Below, piece after piece: positions 16,757 through 26,223 of a stretch of 64,000 nucleotides of DNA. Source of the DNA: Nitrosopumilaceae archaeon (GTDB taxonomy: Archaea > Thermoproteota > Nitrososphaeria > Nitrososphaerales > Nitrosopumilaceae). How positions within the stretch are numbered: the first letter of the stretch is position 1; each line of letters opens with the position of its first letter. The position numbers and the translations under genes were made by a program. The notes under the pieces are model-generated. The model did not search any database. It was not told the DNA's origin and saw nothing but the letters and a program-made list of their open reading frames with translations. The stretch is from positions 1-64,000 of the forward strand of contig JASHNR010000037.1 of the NCBI GenBank assembly GCA_030041535.1, in the 5' to 3' direction.

Positions 16757-18087
16757 CTCGCATCTTAGAACAGGCAAGAAAGATTTCCATTCCTACAAAA
16801 AAGGAAGAGGAAAAGATGGAGAAACTAGCAGATTCCCTAGTAAAGCAGGTAAGAGATGAGGCTTTGAAATATTCCCAAGTCGTAACAGTAGAACTTGGAG
16901 GTTCGTATGCAAAGGGAACTTGGCTCAAGGGGCAGATGGACCTAGACATATTTGTCAAGCTAAAAACTGATACTGATGAAAAAACATTCGAGTATATTGG
17001 AAAGAAAATTGGCTTTGATTCTATGAAAAGACACATGCCATTTGTAAGATACTCTGAGCATCCATATGTAGAGGCAAAAGCGGAGGGGACTAGAGTAAAT
17101 GTGGTACCGTGCTATGATGTAGAGAAGGGACAGTGGAAGAGTGCTGCCGATAGATCTTCATTTCACACAAGATTCATTTTGGAAACATTTGATGAAAATA
17201 AAAAGAACGAGGTACGTCTTTTAAAAAAATTCCTAAGAGGTATAGGGATTTATGGTGCAGAAATTGCTACAGAGGGCTTTGGTGGATATGTGGCAGAGGT
17301 TCTGGTATATCACTATGGAACATTTATGGGAGCTTTAGAGGCCGCATCGAATTTTGTTCAGGGTCAGACAGTAGGAAACCCGGCAAAAAAATTTGAGACA
17401 GCCCTTGTACTAATTGACCCAGTTGACAGCAACAGAAATCTTGGTACAGCAATATCTGGTCAAAATGTTGCAAAGTTTATTCTAGCTGCTAGATCGTTTC
17501 TCAAAAAACCTTCAATTGCATTCTTTTCTGACAAGAAAAGAAATCCTAATGCAAAGAATCTAAAAAATACAATAATTATAAAATTTAACTACAAAAAACG
17601 AAGCCCAGATATAATTTGGGGACAGATAAAACGCAGCACAACAGCATTAGCAGGTCAGCTTGAGCTTGTAGGGTTTGAGGTTCTGCGCAAGAGCGCAGTA
17701 ACTGATGAAGAATCAGAAGCAGCTATGATCTTTCTTCTTGGCTCACCCGTAATTGAAAAATTCATGGTTAAAAATGGTCCTGATGTATACAGAAAGTCAG
17801 ACTCTGAGCATTTCATTGCAAAAAATTCAAAGAATATACTGACCTGGGTTGATGATAACGGAAAGATCTTGTCCATGCAAGAAAGGGAATTCTACGATGC
17901 CAAAAAGTTCCTAGAATCTCTCTTGAGAAAGGACTTGGTAAACGCTGGTGTGCCAAGCGGTATCATACCAGACATCAAGCGTGGCTTTAGGATACTCTAT
18001 GGAGACCAGCCCGTAAGCAAATCCATTAAAAAGGCATTGGCTGTGCTTACCTCTACCGATGGATTTGTCTTTAGTACCAACAAGTAA
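16753..18087 (+). CDS. cca: CCA-adding enzyme (class I tRNA nucleotidyltransferase)
   Basis: 444 residues. The nucleotidyltransferase motif GGSYAKGTWLKGQMDLDIFV has the catalytic Asp pair D-x-D. An archaeal CCA-adding central domain and a tail domain follow. It adds or repairs the 3' CCA of tRNA. Coupled to thpR by a 4-nt overlap and to the kinase gene by 29 nt. The tRNA-Pro in this window does encode CCA, so the enzyme may serve mostly other tRNAs and repair. Confidence 0.92.
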   Translation: MTRILEQARKISIPTKKEEEKMEKLADSLVKQVRDEALKYSQVVTVELGGSYAKGTWLKGQMDLDIFVKLKTDTDEKTFEYIGKKIGFDSMKRHMPFVRYSEHPYVEAKAEGTRVNVVPCYDVEKGQWKSAADRSSFHTRFILETFDENKKNEVRLLKKFLRGIGIYGAEIATEGFGGYVAEVLVYHYGTFMGALEAASNFVQGQTVGNPAKKFETALVLIDPVDSNRNLGTAISGQNVAKFILAARSFLKKPSIAFFSDKKRNPNAKNLKNTIIIKFNYKKRSPDIIWGQIKRSTTALAGQLELVGFEVLRKSAVTDEESEAAMIFLLGSPVIEKFMVKNGPDVYRKSDSEHFIAKNSKNILTWVDDNGKILSMQEREFYDAKKFLESLLRKDLVNAGVPSGIIPDIKRGFRILYGDQPVSKSIKKALAVLTSTDGFVFSTNK

Positions 18088-18826
18088 GCTTGGACGGGAA
18101 CCATATTCCCTCGTTTTAGGATATCCAAGAGCTACAAAAAAAGAACTTGAAAGAAGGGTTGCCGAGCTTAAAAAACTTGGAATTAAGAGTGTATCATTTG
18201 AGGGTCCCACCATTTTAAATAGCGTCCCTGTCTTGGGCAAGGGCTATGTTGGTGTTGTAGTAGTTGCCAACCAAGGCAAAAAAAAGGTGGCTCTGAAGAT
18301 ACGTCGAATAGATTCAAGCAGGGCAGAGATGCAAAGCGAGGCAAGATTTCTAAAGCTGGCAAACAAAGTAAGTGTGGGTCCAAGAGTAATAGATAGCAGT
18401 AAAAATTTCATAGTAATGGAATACGTAGAAGGAAAAAAAATAATTGATTGGGTAACGGAGCTAAAGGGCAGGGGTAGCGCTGCAAAACTCAAAACTGTAA
18501 TACGAAAAGTATTAGAGGATTGCCATAATTTAGACAAGACTCATCTTGATCATGGTGAGCTCAGTTATCTGCACAAGCATGTCATTGTAGGAGAATCTCC
18601 ATGCATAATCGATTTTGAAAGTGCAAGTATGGATAGGAGAACATCCAATGTAACCTCTGCAACTCAAGGCATCTTCATTGGATCAGGTCTTTCAAATATT
18701 GTTAAAAAAATCATACAGGTTCCGAGCACAAAACACATGATTGAATCTTTGAAAAAATACAAACATGTCCAGTCCCGCGAAAACTTTGATGAAGTGCTAA
18801 GAGTATTGGGGTTGCACAAAGTTTGA
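18059..18826 (+). CDS. Predicted Ser/Thr protein kinase (COG2112 type)
   Basis: 255 residues. Glycine-rich loop LGKGYVGVV, catalytic Lys in VALKIRR, Glu helix EMQSEARFL, hinge MEYVEG, catalytic loop HLDHGELS and metal-binding IIDFES. This is a small RIO/Kae1-associated-like archaeal kinase. The C-terminal lobe is short. It overlaps cca by 29 nt and the CDF gene by 4 nt. Substrate unknown. Confidence 0.8.
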   Translation: MDLSLVPTSKLGREPYSLVLGYPRATKKELERRVAELKKLGIKSVSFEGPTILNSVPVLGKGYVGVVVVANQGKKKVALKIRRIDSSRAEMQSEARFLKLANKVSVGPRVIDSSKNFIVMEYVEGKKIIDWVTELKGRGSAAKLKTVIRKVLEDCHNLDKTHLDHGELSYLHKHVIVGESPCIIDFESASMDRRTSNVTSATQGIFIGSGLSNIVKKIIQVPSTKHMIESLKKYKHVQSRENFDEVLRVLGLHKV

Positions 18827-20178
18827 GCTTGCAAAATATCAAAACAAATGCATTGAGACTCTCTTTGTGCATAATACTGTCTGCCTTTGTGGTAGAGATT
18901 CTTATTGGAGTTTTTTCAAATAGCTTGGCACTAGTTACCGATAGTATTCATGCAGTACTTGATTCTGTAGTTACTGCAATACTGCTTGTAACAGCAAGAT
19001 GGGCTGCAAAGCCACCCGACCGTGAACACACGTATGGTCATGGAAAGATAGAGACCATGGGAAGTTTCATCGGCGGCATCATCATACTTATCATAGCTTG
19101 CTTTTTCATATTTGAGTCAATCTCAAGATTACAAGAACCGCGACCTGCTGTATTGCCAGGTATGTTTGCAATAGGCGCTGCTGTTTACACCCTATGTTCA
19201 GATTTTGCCAGAATTGCTATTTTATACAAGGCATTGAAAAAAACAGAAGGCTCTGCACTAAGGGTTGATTTTTACCATGCATTTATGGACATAGGTTCTA
19301 CCTCAGTAGCCCTAGTAGGTATCGTACTTGTCATGATGGGATTCTATCAAGGCGACTTTGTTGCAGCATTGATACTAGGAGCTTTACTTGCGGCATTGAG
19401 CTTAAAACTCATCTACAAAAACGCAATGGAGCTTACCGACGCCGTACCCGAAAACATGGTCAAAGCGGTTCATGACATCGTAAATGATACCGAAGGAGTC
19501 ATGAAGACAGAATCTGTACAGATACGAAGATCTGGAAGTGATATTTTTGCAGAAGTTACAATATCTTTGAAAGGCACCTCAAGTTTTGAAGAAGCTCATA
19601 AGATAAGTGCAAACGTAGAAAAAAACATCAGAGACAACATTGCAAACAGTAAGGTCACGGTGCATTTTGAGCCCACTTGGAAAGACGTACCAATTGATTA
19701 TATCATAAATAACGTAGCTTCTTCGGTCACGGGAGTCGAAGGTATCCATAACATAAGTTATACCACAAAGGACGGGATCTTTATCAGCCTACATGTGTTA
19801 GTTGATCGAAACATGTCTCTTGAAAATGCTCACAAAGTCTCAGATGAGATTGAAGTTCAGATAAAAAAATCAGTTGAAAATGTAAACCACATTACAGTTC
19901 ATCTTGAACCTTATGTATCGATTCCAAAAAGTGTTCCTGTAGAGGACCTGACAATTGAGGAACAGGTGGCAAGTATTACCAAAGAATATCCAAGTGTTAA
20001 AAAAATTGGGCGGGTCATTACATTTCAACTGCAAAATATTTTCAAGGTAGATATTGATTGTTCCTTTGATGGTAATCTTACAATAGAAGAAGTCCATGGC
20101 ATTATATCTGAAATAGAATACAAGATAAAAAACCAAATTAAAAATGCTATAGTAACAATACATCCCGAGCCAAGCTGA
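18823..20178 (+). CDS. CDF-family metal cation exporter
   Basis: 451 residues from TTG 18823. About six TM helices occupy residues ~10-205, with metal-site residues in VTDSIHAVLDSV (TM2) and VDFYHAFMD (TM5). The cytoplasmic part is unusually long: three tandem ZT-dimer-like beta-alpha-beta repeats (~207-290, 290-370, 370-451), each with HVLVD/HLEP-like endings such as VTVHFEPTW, ITVHLEPYV, VTIHPEPS. Most CDF proteins have one such domain. Exports Zn, Mn, Fe or similar; the ion cannot be read from sequence. Confidence 0.88.
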   Translation: MSLQNIKTNALRLSLCIILSAFVVEILIGVFSNSLALVTDSIHAVLDSVVTAILLVTARWAAKPPDREHTYGHGKIETMGSFIGGIIILIIACFFIFESISRLQEPRPAVLPGMFAIGAAVYTLCSDFARIAILYKALKKTEGSALRVDFYHAFMDIGSTSVALVGIVLVMMGFYQGDFVAALILGALLAALSLKLIYKNAMELTDAVPENMVKAVHDIVNDTEGVMKTESVQIRRSGSDIFAEVTISLKGTSSFEEAHKISANVEKNIRDNIANSKVTVHFEPTWKDVPIDYIINNVASSVTGVEGIHNISYTTKDGIFISLHVLVDRNMSLENAHKVSDEIEVQIKKSVENVNHITVHLEPYVSIPKSVPVEDLTIEEQVASITKEYPSVKKIGRVITFQLQNIFKVDIDCSFDGNLTIEEVHGIISEIEYKIKNQIKNAIVTIHPEPS

Positions 20179-20179
20179 T

Positions 20180-20788
20180 ATGGTATTACATGCTGGAGTA
20201 AGGTTTCTCAGAAGAGACCCCATACTAGGAAAGATCATTTGTTCTGTAGGAGATTATTCGCTAAAGAAAAGAAATCATCACTTTGCAGTCTTGGTAGAAT
20301 CCATAGTATCACAGCAACTTGCAACAAGGGCTGCTGAGGCAATCTTTTGCAGGTTCAAGGACCTTTATCCAAAGTTTCCAACTGCACCAGAGATTCTTGC
20401 TACAAAAAAGTCTAAACTTCGCTCGGTAGGGCTTTCAAGCATGAAGATAGAATACATCAAGGATTTGGCAAAAAAGGTAGACCAAGGCAAGATCAAGATG
20501 CGTACACTATCAAAGATGAGCGATGAGGAGGTAATCTCACATTTAACACAGGTAAAGGGTATTGGAAGGTGGACCGCTGAGATGTTTCTTATATTCTCGC
20601 TTGGAAGACAAGATGTTCTGCCAGTTCATGATCTCGGGCTGCGAAAAGGTGTGCAGATGGCATTCTCACTCTCAGAGCTACCAGATCCAGGCGAGGTAGA
20701 AAACCTTGGCAAGCGATGGAAGCCATACAGAAGTGTGGCTACTTGGTATCTCTGGAAAAGTCTGCAAAAATTTGACAAGATCGGATGA
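20180..20788 (+). CDS. alkA: DNA-3-methyladenine glycosylase II-like (HhH-GPD)
   Basis: 202 residues. Helix-hairpin-helix VKGIGRWTAEMFL (~residues 118-130) followed by the catalytic Asp in LPVHDLGLRKG. Shorter than bacterial AlkA (no N-terminal domain). Removes alkylated bases. ATG is 2 nt after the CDF stop, so the five genes from thpR onward are one tight run. Confidence 0.88.
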   Translation: MVLHAGVRFLRRDPILGKIICSVGDYSLKKRNHHFAVLVESIVSQQLATRAAEAIFCRFKDLYPKFPTAPEILATKKSKLRSVGLSSMKIEYIKDLAKKVDQGKIKMRTLSKMSDEEVISHLTQVKGIGRWTAEMFLIFSLGRQDVLPVHDLGLRKGVQMAFSLSELPDPGEVENLGKRWKPYRSVATWYLWKSLQKFDKIG

Positions 20789-20802
20789 TCTTATTAGGAA
20801 GG

Positions 20803-21091
20803 ATGGCCAAAGTAGACCACGACCTCTATCAATCCTGATACAGAGGAAGCCATACGACAAAGAGCAGAATTCTACAATAGTGAGAGTGTAGACAATTTTA
20901 TCAAAAAGCATGGTGTGCCAAAGACCCGACTCTTACTGCGTAGTCTAGTGGAATTATTTGACAAAAAAGATGCTGACAATTTGGACAAGGCAGTCGAGTT
21001 GTTAGGACATGTTTATTTTCAGGTTCATCCACAGCAGATAAACATCAGAGACAAGTCAAACGGAAAGCTAATTGTTTCCATCCGAAAATAA
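20803..21091 (+). pseudogene. Small conserved-looking gene with a 5' frameshift
   Basis: A frame open from 20816 to TAA 21089-21091 encodes ~90 charged residues (including INPDTEEAIRQRAEFYNS and KAVELLGHVYFQVHPQQI) with clear coding character but no start codon. ATG 20803 begins MAKVDHDLYQS in the frame one base off and stops at once. Joining the two with a one-base shift near 20815 gives an N-terminus like MAKV(T)TTSINPDTEE. So this is a frameshifted gene, a sequencing error, or a programmed shift. No family recognised. Confidence 0.65.
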
Positions 21092-21157
21092 ATCAAGATT
21101 CATTCCAATGAATTAAGTAGTGCCAGTCTAGCAAGATTTCATCAAACTGAAAAAAAG

Positions 21158-22855
21158 ATGACTGCAGTTGTAGAATATTTCCCAGAGGAATTTGAGCCAA
21201 GACAAATACAGAAAGACATATTGCATGGCATAGAGCAGCAGCTCAAGTCAGGCTACAAGATTGTTGTTCTTTCTGCACCTACAGGGGTTGGCAAATCACT
21301 CATTGCCGCTACCCTTGCACGATATTATGGTAAATCGTTCATAATTACTGCCTCAAAACAACTCCAGGATCAGTATTCAAAAGATCTCAAGTTCCTCAAT
21401 CCTGTCAAGGGAAAATCCAACTTTGCATGTCTTAAATTAATGGATCACCAAGGAATAGAAAAATTAGATGTAAAGCAAGCCATACAGCGAGGACTGACAT
21501 GTGAGAAGGGATTATGCGAAGAGACAATCAAGGTAAAAGGAAAGGAGGTCAAGGAGAGCTGTAAATTCAAACCTAAAATTGGCGAATTGCAGCCCAGCTC
21601 CAAAAATCCACAGTGCTTTTACTATGAACAAAAATATCGCGCCCTAATTTCTGACCATTCTATTTGGAATTATGCATCTTATTTTCAGCTTATGAGATTT
21701 GGCAGAAAGGCATATGCAGATTATATCAGTAAACCAGTAGCAATCTTTGATGAGGCCCACAAGATAGAAGACCAGATAATTCAGTTCATTGGCGTGGACA
21801 TTTACAATGGACAGATACAAGAATGTGGAATCGACATCAAGAGTTACTCCCTCAACGACATGGAACCAGTCATTTCATTGCTCGATGATCTGGCAAAATC
21901 ATATTCAAAGCAGATCAAGGATCTTCAGGAAAGCAGATCGTTTCAAACAAATCCAGATTACATGTTGCTTGCAAAACTTGAATCGCGGTATGAAAAAATG
22001 GCAAATGCACGTGTCGAGCTGGAATTAAACAAGGGCAATTTTGTTCTAAACGATCCTTACCTTGATGAGAGGGGAAACTTTAGATCGCTTTCAATAAAGC
22101 CGCTTGATATTTCAAAATATGTCAAGGCATTCTTTGACATTGAGACGCAGATCTTCATGTCAGCTACCATAGACAAGGCAAGCTTCTGTGAAAATACTGG
22201 TCTTGAGCCCTCAGACGTTGCGTTTGTAGATACACCCAAGTCACCTTTTTTGCCTGACAAAAGAAGAATTAATTTTCTAAATATCAGAAAGCTCAGTTAT
22301 TCATCAAGTAAGGATGACGAACTTGCAGTGATATCCAAAATTGACGATATATTATCACAGCATGCCAACGAGAGAGGTCTCATACTTACTTCCTCTGAGA
22401 AGAAATGTCGTGACATACAAAACCATCTATCAGAGAAGAACAGAAGCAGAATTAGAATTTGCCACAGCAGAAATGAAAATGGCATGACCCAAGATGAGGT
22501 AATTCAAGAACATGCCATGGATGAGAATGGTGTGCTACTTTCATCTTCATTATGGGAAGGAGTAGATTTGAAGGATGACTTGTCAAGATTCCAAATAATA
22601 GCAAAGGTGCCATATCCCAACCTGAGCGAGAAAAGAACGAAAAACAAGATGCAGAAATTTCCCTTGTGGTACAAGTCTCAAACGCTTGTAAAACTATTGC
22701 AGGGCTTTGGAAGATCAATTAGAAGCGAACAAGACTGGGCTGTGACATATGTACTTGATACTGCCGCATATGACTTGTTGCTTCAATGCAAATCGATGGT
22801 ACCAAGATCATATCATGATGTCTTGGGATTTCCAAGCTATCCAGGATCTACATGA
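21158..22855 (+). CDS. XPD/Rad3-like iron-sulfur DNA helicase
   Basis: 565 residues. Walker A SAPTGVGKS (~39-47), DEAH box at 198-201, helicase C-terminal motifs SSSLWEGVD and QGFGRSIRS (motif VI). Cys at 91, 115, 120, 135 and 153 between motifs I and II supply the four ligands of the XPD-type 4Fe-4S cluster. 5'-3' helicase in repair or recombination. The next start downstream is on the opposite strand. Confidence 0.9.
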   Translation: MTAVVEYFPEEFEPRQIQKDILHGIEQQLKSGYKIVVLSAPTGVGKSLIAATLARYYGKSFIITASKQLQDQYSKDLKFLNPVKGKSNFACLKLMDHQGIEKLDVKQAIQRGLTCEKGLCEETIKVKGKEVKESCKFKPKIGELQPSSKNPQCFYYEQKYRALISDHSIWNYASYFQLMRFGRKAYADYISKPVAIFDEAHKIEDQIIQFIGVDIYNGQIQECGIDIKSYSLNDMEPVISLLDDLAKSYSKQIKDLQESRSFQTNPDYMLLAKLESRYEKMANARVELELNKGNFVLNDPYLDERGNFRSLSIKPLDISKYVKAFFDIETQIFMSATIDKASFCENTGLEPSDVAFVDTPKSPFLPDKRRINFLNIRKLSYSSSKDDELAVISKIDDILSQHANERGLILTSSEKKCRDIQNHLSEKNRSRIRICHSRNENGMTQDEVIQEHAMDENGVLLSSSLWEGVDLKDDLSRFQIIAKVPYPNLSEKRTKNKMQKFPLWYKSQTLVKLLQGFGRSIRSEQDWAVTYVLDTAAYDLLLQCKSMVPRSYHDVLGFPSYPGST

Positions 22856-22902
22856 AAAAATTCTGGAACTAGGCAATATGCTTTACTTTCAGCTGAAAAG
22901 AT

Positions 22903-23241
22903 CTAGCACGCAATTTCGTGTATTGGGTTTTCGAGTTCTGCAAGTGTGAATACGAATCTGGAACCCTCAAATTCTGTTGTGCCTTCTCGTTCCCAGTTTA
23001 CCTTGTAGGTCTTTGTCACATGCCCCCCGATAATTGAGATGGTCTTTGGTACTGCGTCATACAGTTTTTCCACCTTATCCTTATCTCGTGTCATCAACAA
23101 AGATCTACGCCTTTTCATGAGATACTTGATGGCTACATTTTTGTGTTGATGGCCCTCAACTTCTATCTTCTCGCTGCCAAGGTCTATGACAAATTTTCTT
23201 TTTCCCATAACCTCTAAATAGAGATTTTCTACAAAAGACAA
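22903..23241 (-). CDS. Conserved-looking small protein
   Basis: 112 residues; an internal ATG (MGKRKFVIDLGSEKIEVEG) at 23208 may be the true start. Beta-rich N-terminus and a basic middle (KYLMKRRRSLLMTRDKD). No family recognised. It has its own transcription unit between the helicase and the secreted protein gene. Confidence 0.55.
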   Translation of the reverse strand: MSFVENLYLEVMGKRKFVIDLGSEKIEVEGHQHKNVAIKYLMKRRRSLLMTRDKDKVEKLYDAVPKTISIIGGHVTKTYKVNWEREGTTEFEGSRFVFTLAELENPIHEIAC

Positions 23242-23327
23242 ATTGACAAATCAGAGTTAGTATCTGCATTAAAAATTATGACAAAATCTCATGAGACACG
23301 TGGATTTGGAAGTTTATGGGGAATAAG

Positions 23328-23996
23328 CTAAGGTCCAGTACCATTAGACGGAAGATCTAGGTGATATCCCTGACATGTAAAATTTGTGACTTCCCTGTAT
23401 TCGGATTGATCCTCAGAGGCCATTCTATAATCTTCTTTGTTGCCATCACCATATACCCAATATGCACTTACTTGACATTGATCATATTCAAGTGTGTACA
23501 GCAGTGTTCCATCACCAGTAATCAAATCAACATGAACGTCAAAAACCGGATTTGTCTCATAATTATTGTCGTTATCGATTCCAAGAAGCTGGATTGATGA
23601 AGATATCAATTGATAAAATTGGGCTTTGTCTTTACTTGGCAAATCTACAAGTTGAAATTGAGGCCCTGTATCGGAGATATGGGATGTGGCTCGATAGTTT
23701 TGAGGTGTTTGGGAGGACCCAACTAGTCTTTGAAATGAATTTATTGTGATTTCTTGGCCTATTCCACTTGGAGCATTTTGAATATTCTCAAAGTGTACCA
23801 CTATTGATGTAACACGATCATTGTCACTTGGAACATTGTTTGTTGCAGTGACCTGTGAGATTGGAACTTGAGATATTCCTTGCGGTATCATATACTGTAT
23901 TCCGTTTAGAAAATCAGCATGAGCTGTTAAAGTAAACATGGTGACAGTCAAGGAAGCTGCTGCGATTATCACTACCAAGAGCAGCTTAATTTTCAT
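23328..23996 (-). CDS. Secreted protein with signal peptide
   Basis: 222 residues. Residues 1-27 are a signal peptide (KIKLLLVVIIAAASLTVTMF...AHA). The mature part is beta-rich with two Cys (QCQ and FTCQGYH) that could form a disulfide. No family recognised; exported soluble or cell-surface protein. Confidence 0.65.
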   Translation of the reverse strand: MKIKLLLVVIIAAASLTVTMFTLTAHADFLNGIQYMIPQGISQVPISQVTATNNVPSDNDRVTSIVVHFENIQNAPSGIGQEITINSFQRLVGSSQTPQNYRATSHISDTGPQFQLVDLPSKDKAQFYQLISSSIQLLGIDNDNNYETNPVFDVHVDLITGDGTLLYTLEYDQCQVSAYWVYGDGNKEDYRMASEDQSEYREVTNFTCQGYHLDLPSNGTGP

Positions 23997-24051
23997 GGAA
24001 TGTCTTACATTCCGTTACTATTAATCTATTCATATTCTAAATCTACTTAGA

Positions 24052-24129
24052 TGGTGGGACCGGCCGGACTTGAACCGGCGACCTCTAGCACCCCAGGCTA
24101 GCATCATAACCAAGCTAGACTACGGTCCC
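24052..24129 (-). tRNA. tRNA-Pro (anticodon GGG)
   Basis: Read on the minus strand: acceptor GGGACCG pairs with CGGTCCC; anticodon stem CTAGC/GCTAG with 7-nt loop CTGGGGT gives anticodon GGG; T-arm GCCGG-TTCAAGT-CCGGC. The CCA end is encoded (24052-24054). No intron. Confidence 0.95.
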
Positions 24130-24200
24130 TCAAGTTGCTGGGAATTGTTGAAATTATTAAATGGTAGGATTAACTTTTGTGCAAAAATTTGGCCCTATTG

Positions 24201-25319
24201 CTATAACCACTTTTCAAGTCGTTCTTTTTCAAACTTTTCCTTTTCTGCAAAATAATCAGGCGATGGGGTGTCTAGCTCAGTTATAGGAGCTGGAGTTGCA
24301 TACATGTCAACTCGAATGTATCCTGCAGTCTTTTTTCCTGTTTCCAAGAAACAGCCTCCCTTGCCATCAAATGTAGTAGCTTCTTGTTCTTTCTTTATTT
24401 TAGATATGATATTTCTTGCAACAGTTATTCCTTGGTTTTCTGCAAATATTCCTGCCTTTGGTACTGCTATCTTATCTGTTACCATTATCTGATTTACGTC
24501 ACCTATAGCGTAGACATTTTCAAATTTTGTCTTGCATGCTCTGTTCACTTCGATAAACTTGCCTGGCTGCGCAAGCCCGCAATCAACTGCAACAAGAGGC
24601 ACCTTATGAGGAGGGACTGTAATCAGCAAGTCAAAGTCTGCATCTCCAGATTCAAATTTGAGTTTGTTTTGTTCTACCGATATTGTCTTGTGATTTCCAT
24701 GAAACTCTATATTTTTTGATTTTAAAATTTGCAGGATTTCCTCGCTAACCTTAGGTCCTCCAGCTGGAAGGGTGATAGGAGTAGGGCTGTAAAAGTCCAT
24801 TTGAGTGGAATTGCTGGCCCCGGTCTCTTCAAGAACCGATCTTATCAAAAGTGCTGCTTCATATGGCGCGGGGGGACATTTGTATGGCAGGCCCGTAATT
24901 GCCATAGATATCTTGCCTGATTTTATATGACGTATTGCATCTCGAATCTTTGGAACGTCATTTAGGTCATACAATACCAAACTGTTTTCCTTTAGTCCTG
25001 GAATCTGCTCCGGTGCTAGCTCAACACCCAGTGCAATTATCAGATAATCATAATGTAGTCTGCGATAGCTTGTTCTTACTATTTTGTTCTCAAGGTCTAT
25101 CTTTACTGCTTCTTCATTGATAAATTCAATTCCCTTTTTTGTAACAGTTTCAAGTTGTCTCTTTGAGGTCTCAAATTCTCTCAAACCTGCAATTATCCAA
25201 AGCTTGACTAGGTCCATCATGAACCAGTCCTTTTTGTCAACTATTGTAATTCGGGTATCCTGAGTAAGGCCTTCACGTAGCTCATTAGCAGCAGCAAGCC
25301 CGCCAAATCCCCCACCCAA
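24201..25319 (-). CDS. Sulfide:quinone oxidoreductase-like flavoprotein
   Basis: At least 372 residues. FAD motif LGGGFGGLAAANEL, second dinucleotide motif, YAIGDVN near the C-terminus. Cys in LPYKCPPAPYE and in KGGCFLETG match the redox Cys positions of SQR/flavocytochrome c-like proteins, so it may pass electrons to the quinone pool. The only canonical start is TTG 25319, inside the first beta strand. The frame continues upstream as IRPTNIVI to about 25343 with no ATG, GTG or TTG, so the start is unclear. Confidence 0.82.
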   Translation of the reverse strand: MGGGFGGLAAANELREGLTQDTRITIVDKKDWFMMDLVKLWIIAGLREFETSKRQLETVTKKGIEFINEEAVKIDLENKIVRTSYRRLHYDYLIIALGVELAPEQIPGLKENSLVLYDLNDVPKIRDAIRHIKSGKISMAITGLPYKCPPAPYEAALLIRSVLEETGASNSTQMDFYSPTPITLPAGGPKVSEEILQILKSKNIEFHGNHKTISVEQNKLKFESGDADFDLLITVPPHKVPLVAVDCGLAQPGKFIEVNRACKTKFENVYAIGDVNQIMVTDKIAVPKAGIFAENQGITVARNIISKIKKEQEATTFDGKGGCFLETGKKTAGYIRVDMYATPAPITELDTPSPDYFAEKEKFEKERLEKWL

Positions 25320-25359
25320 AATTACTATATTAGTTGGTCTTATGCCAAAACGCCACTCA

Positions 25360-26103
25360 TTATCTTTCTTGGGTTGTTGGCCTTATGGTTATCTCGTTTA
25401 CGTTCATGTGTGATGGCGATTCTATGGCAAACAGTATAGAATTTGCAATGTCTTCTGACTTGAGGGCCTGCATTGTCTTTGCAGATTTTACAAATGTTTC
25501 AAGCGATTTATCAGTAATAGTATTTGTAAGTTCGGTATCCACTACTCCAGGCTCTATTGTTGTAACTCGAATATTGTTTCTTGTAGAAAGCTCTTGTCGT
25601 AGCCCTTCGCTAAATGCCCTAACTGCATATTTTGTTGCACAATATACACTTCCTGCAGGGAAGACCACTTTTCCTGCAACTGATGAAATATTTACAATGT
25701 GACCAGAATTTTGCTTTAGCATGTGAGGGAGTGCAGCAGCTGTACAATACAAGACGCCCTTAATGTTTACATCTACCATTTGTTCCCATTCATCAACTTT
25801 GAGATTCTTCACAAAGCTTAATGGCATAAGACCTGCATTATTGACAAGAATGTCTACTCTGCTCCATTTTTTTATTGCAGCATCAATTAGATTATCACAA
25901 TCACCGCGTTTTGTAACATCACATGATATCGTAATGCATTCGCCCCCAATTTTTTCAATTTCTTTTTGCAGTTGTTCTAGCTTGTCTTTTCTTCGTGCAC
26001 CAACAACAACCTTGGCACCAGCCTTTGCTATTGATAACGCAGTGGCATAGCCAATCCCACTGCTTGCACCAGTCACTATAGCAACTTGACCTTTTATTGT
26101 CAT
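25360..26103 (-). CDS. Short-chain dehydrogenase/reductase
   Basis: 247 residues from ATG 26103 (four upstream residues are possible). Cofactor motif TGASSGIG, NNAG, catalytic Ser (NISSV), and YCATK (Y-x3-K). Basic residues after beta2 (GARRKDK) suggest NADP(H). Upstream of the SQR-like gene on the same strand; substrate unknown. Confidence 0.9.
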   Translation of the reverse strand: MTIKGQVAIVTGASSGIGYATALSIAKAGAKVVVGARRKDKLEQLQKEIEKIGGECITISCDVTKRGDCDNLIDAAIKKWSRVDILVNNAGLMPLSFVKNLKVDEWEQMVDVNIKGVLYCTAAALPHMLKQNSGHIVNISSVAGKVVFPAGSVYCATKYAVRAFSEGLRQELSTRNNIRVTTIEPGVVDTELTNTITDKSLETFVKSAKTMQALKSEDIANSILFAIESPSHMNVNEITIRPTTQER

Positions 26104-26223
26104 GCTAAAAATCATTTTTCATCAGTGTGCATTGCGTAAATAAGTCTTGTCAATTAATTCCAATAATTATAGAAATTAACTTTGTTTCTTAACACTAATT
26201 TAGGATCATATATGATCTAAACC

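Noticed and set aside
24052..24129. Casposon or island insertion site at the tRNA-Pro 3' end
   Set aside because: tRNA genes are common targets, but flanking genes are core-like and no repeated tRNA 3' end is found nearby.
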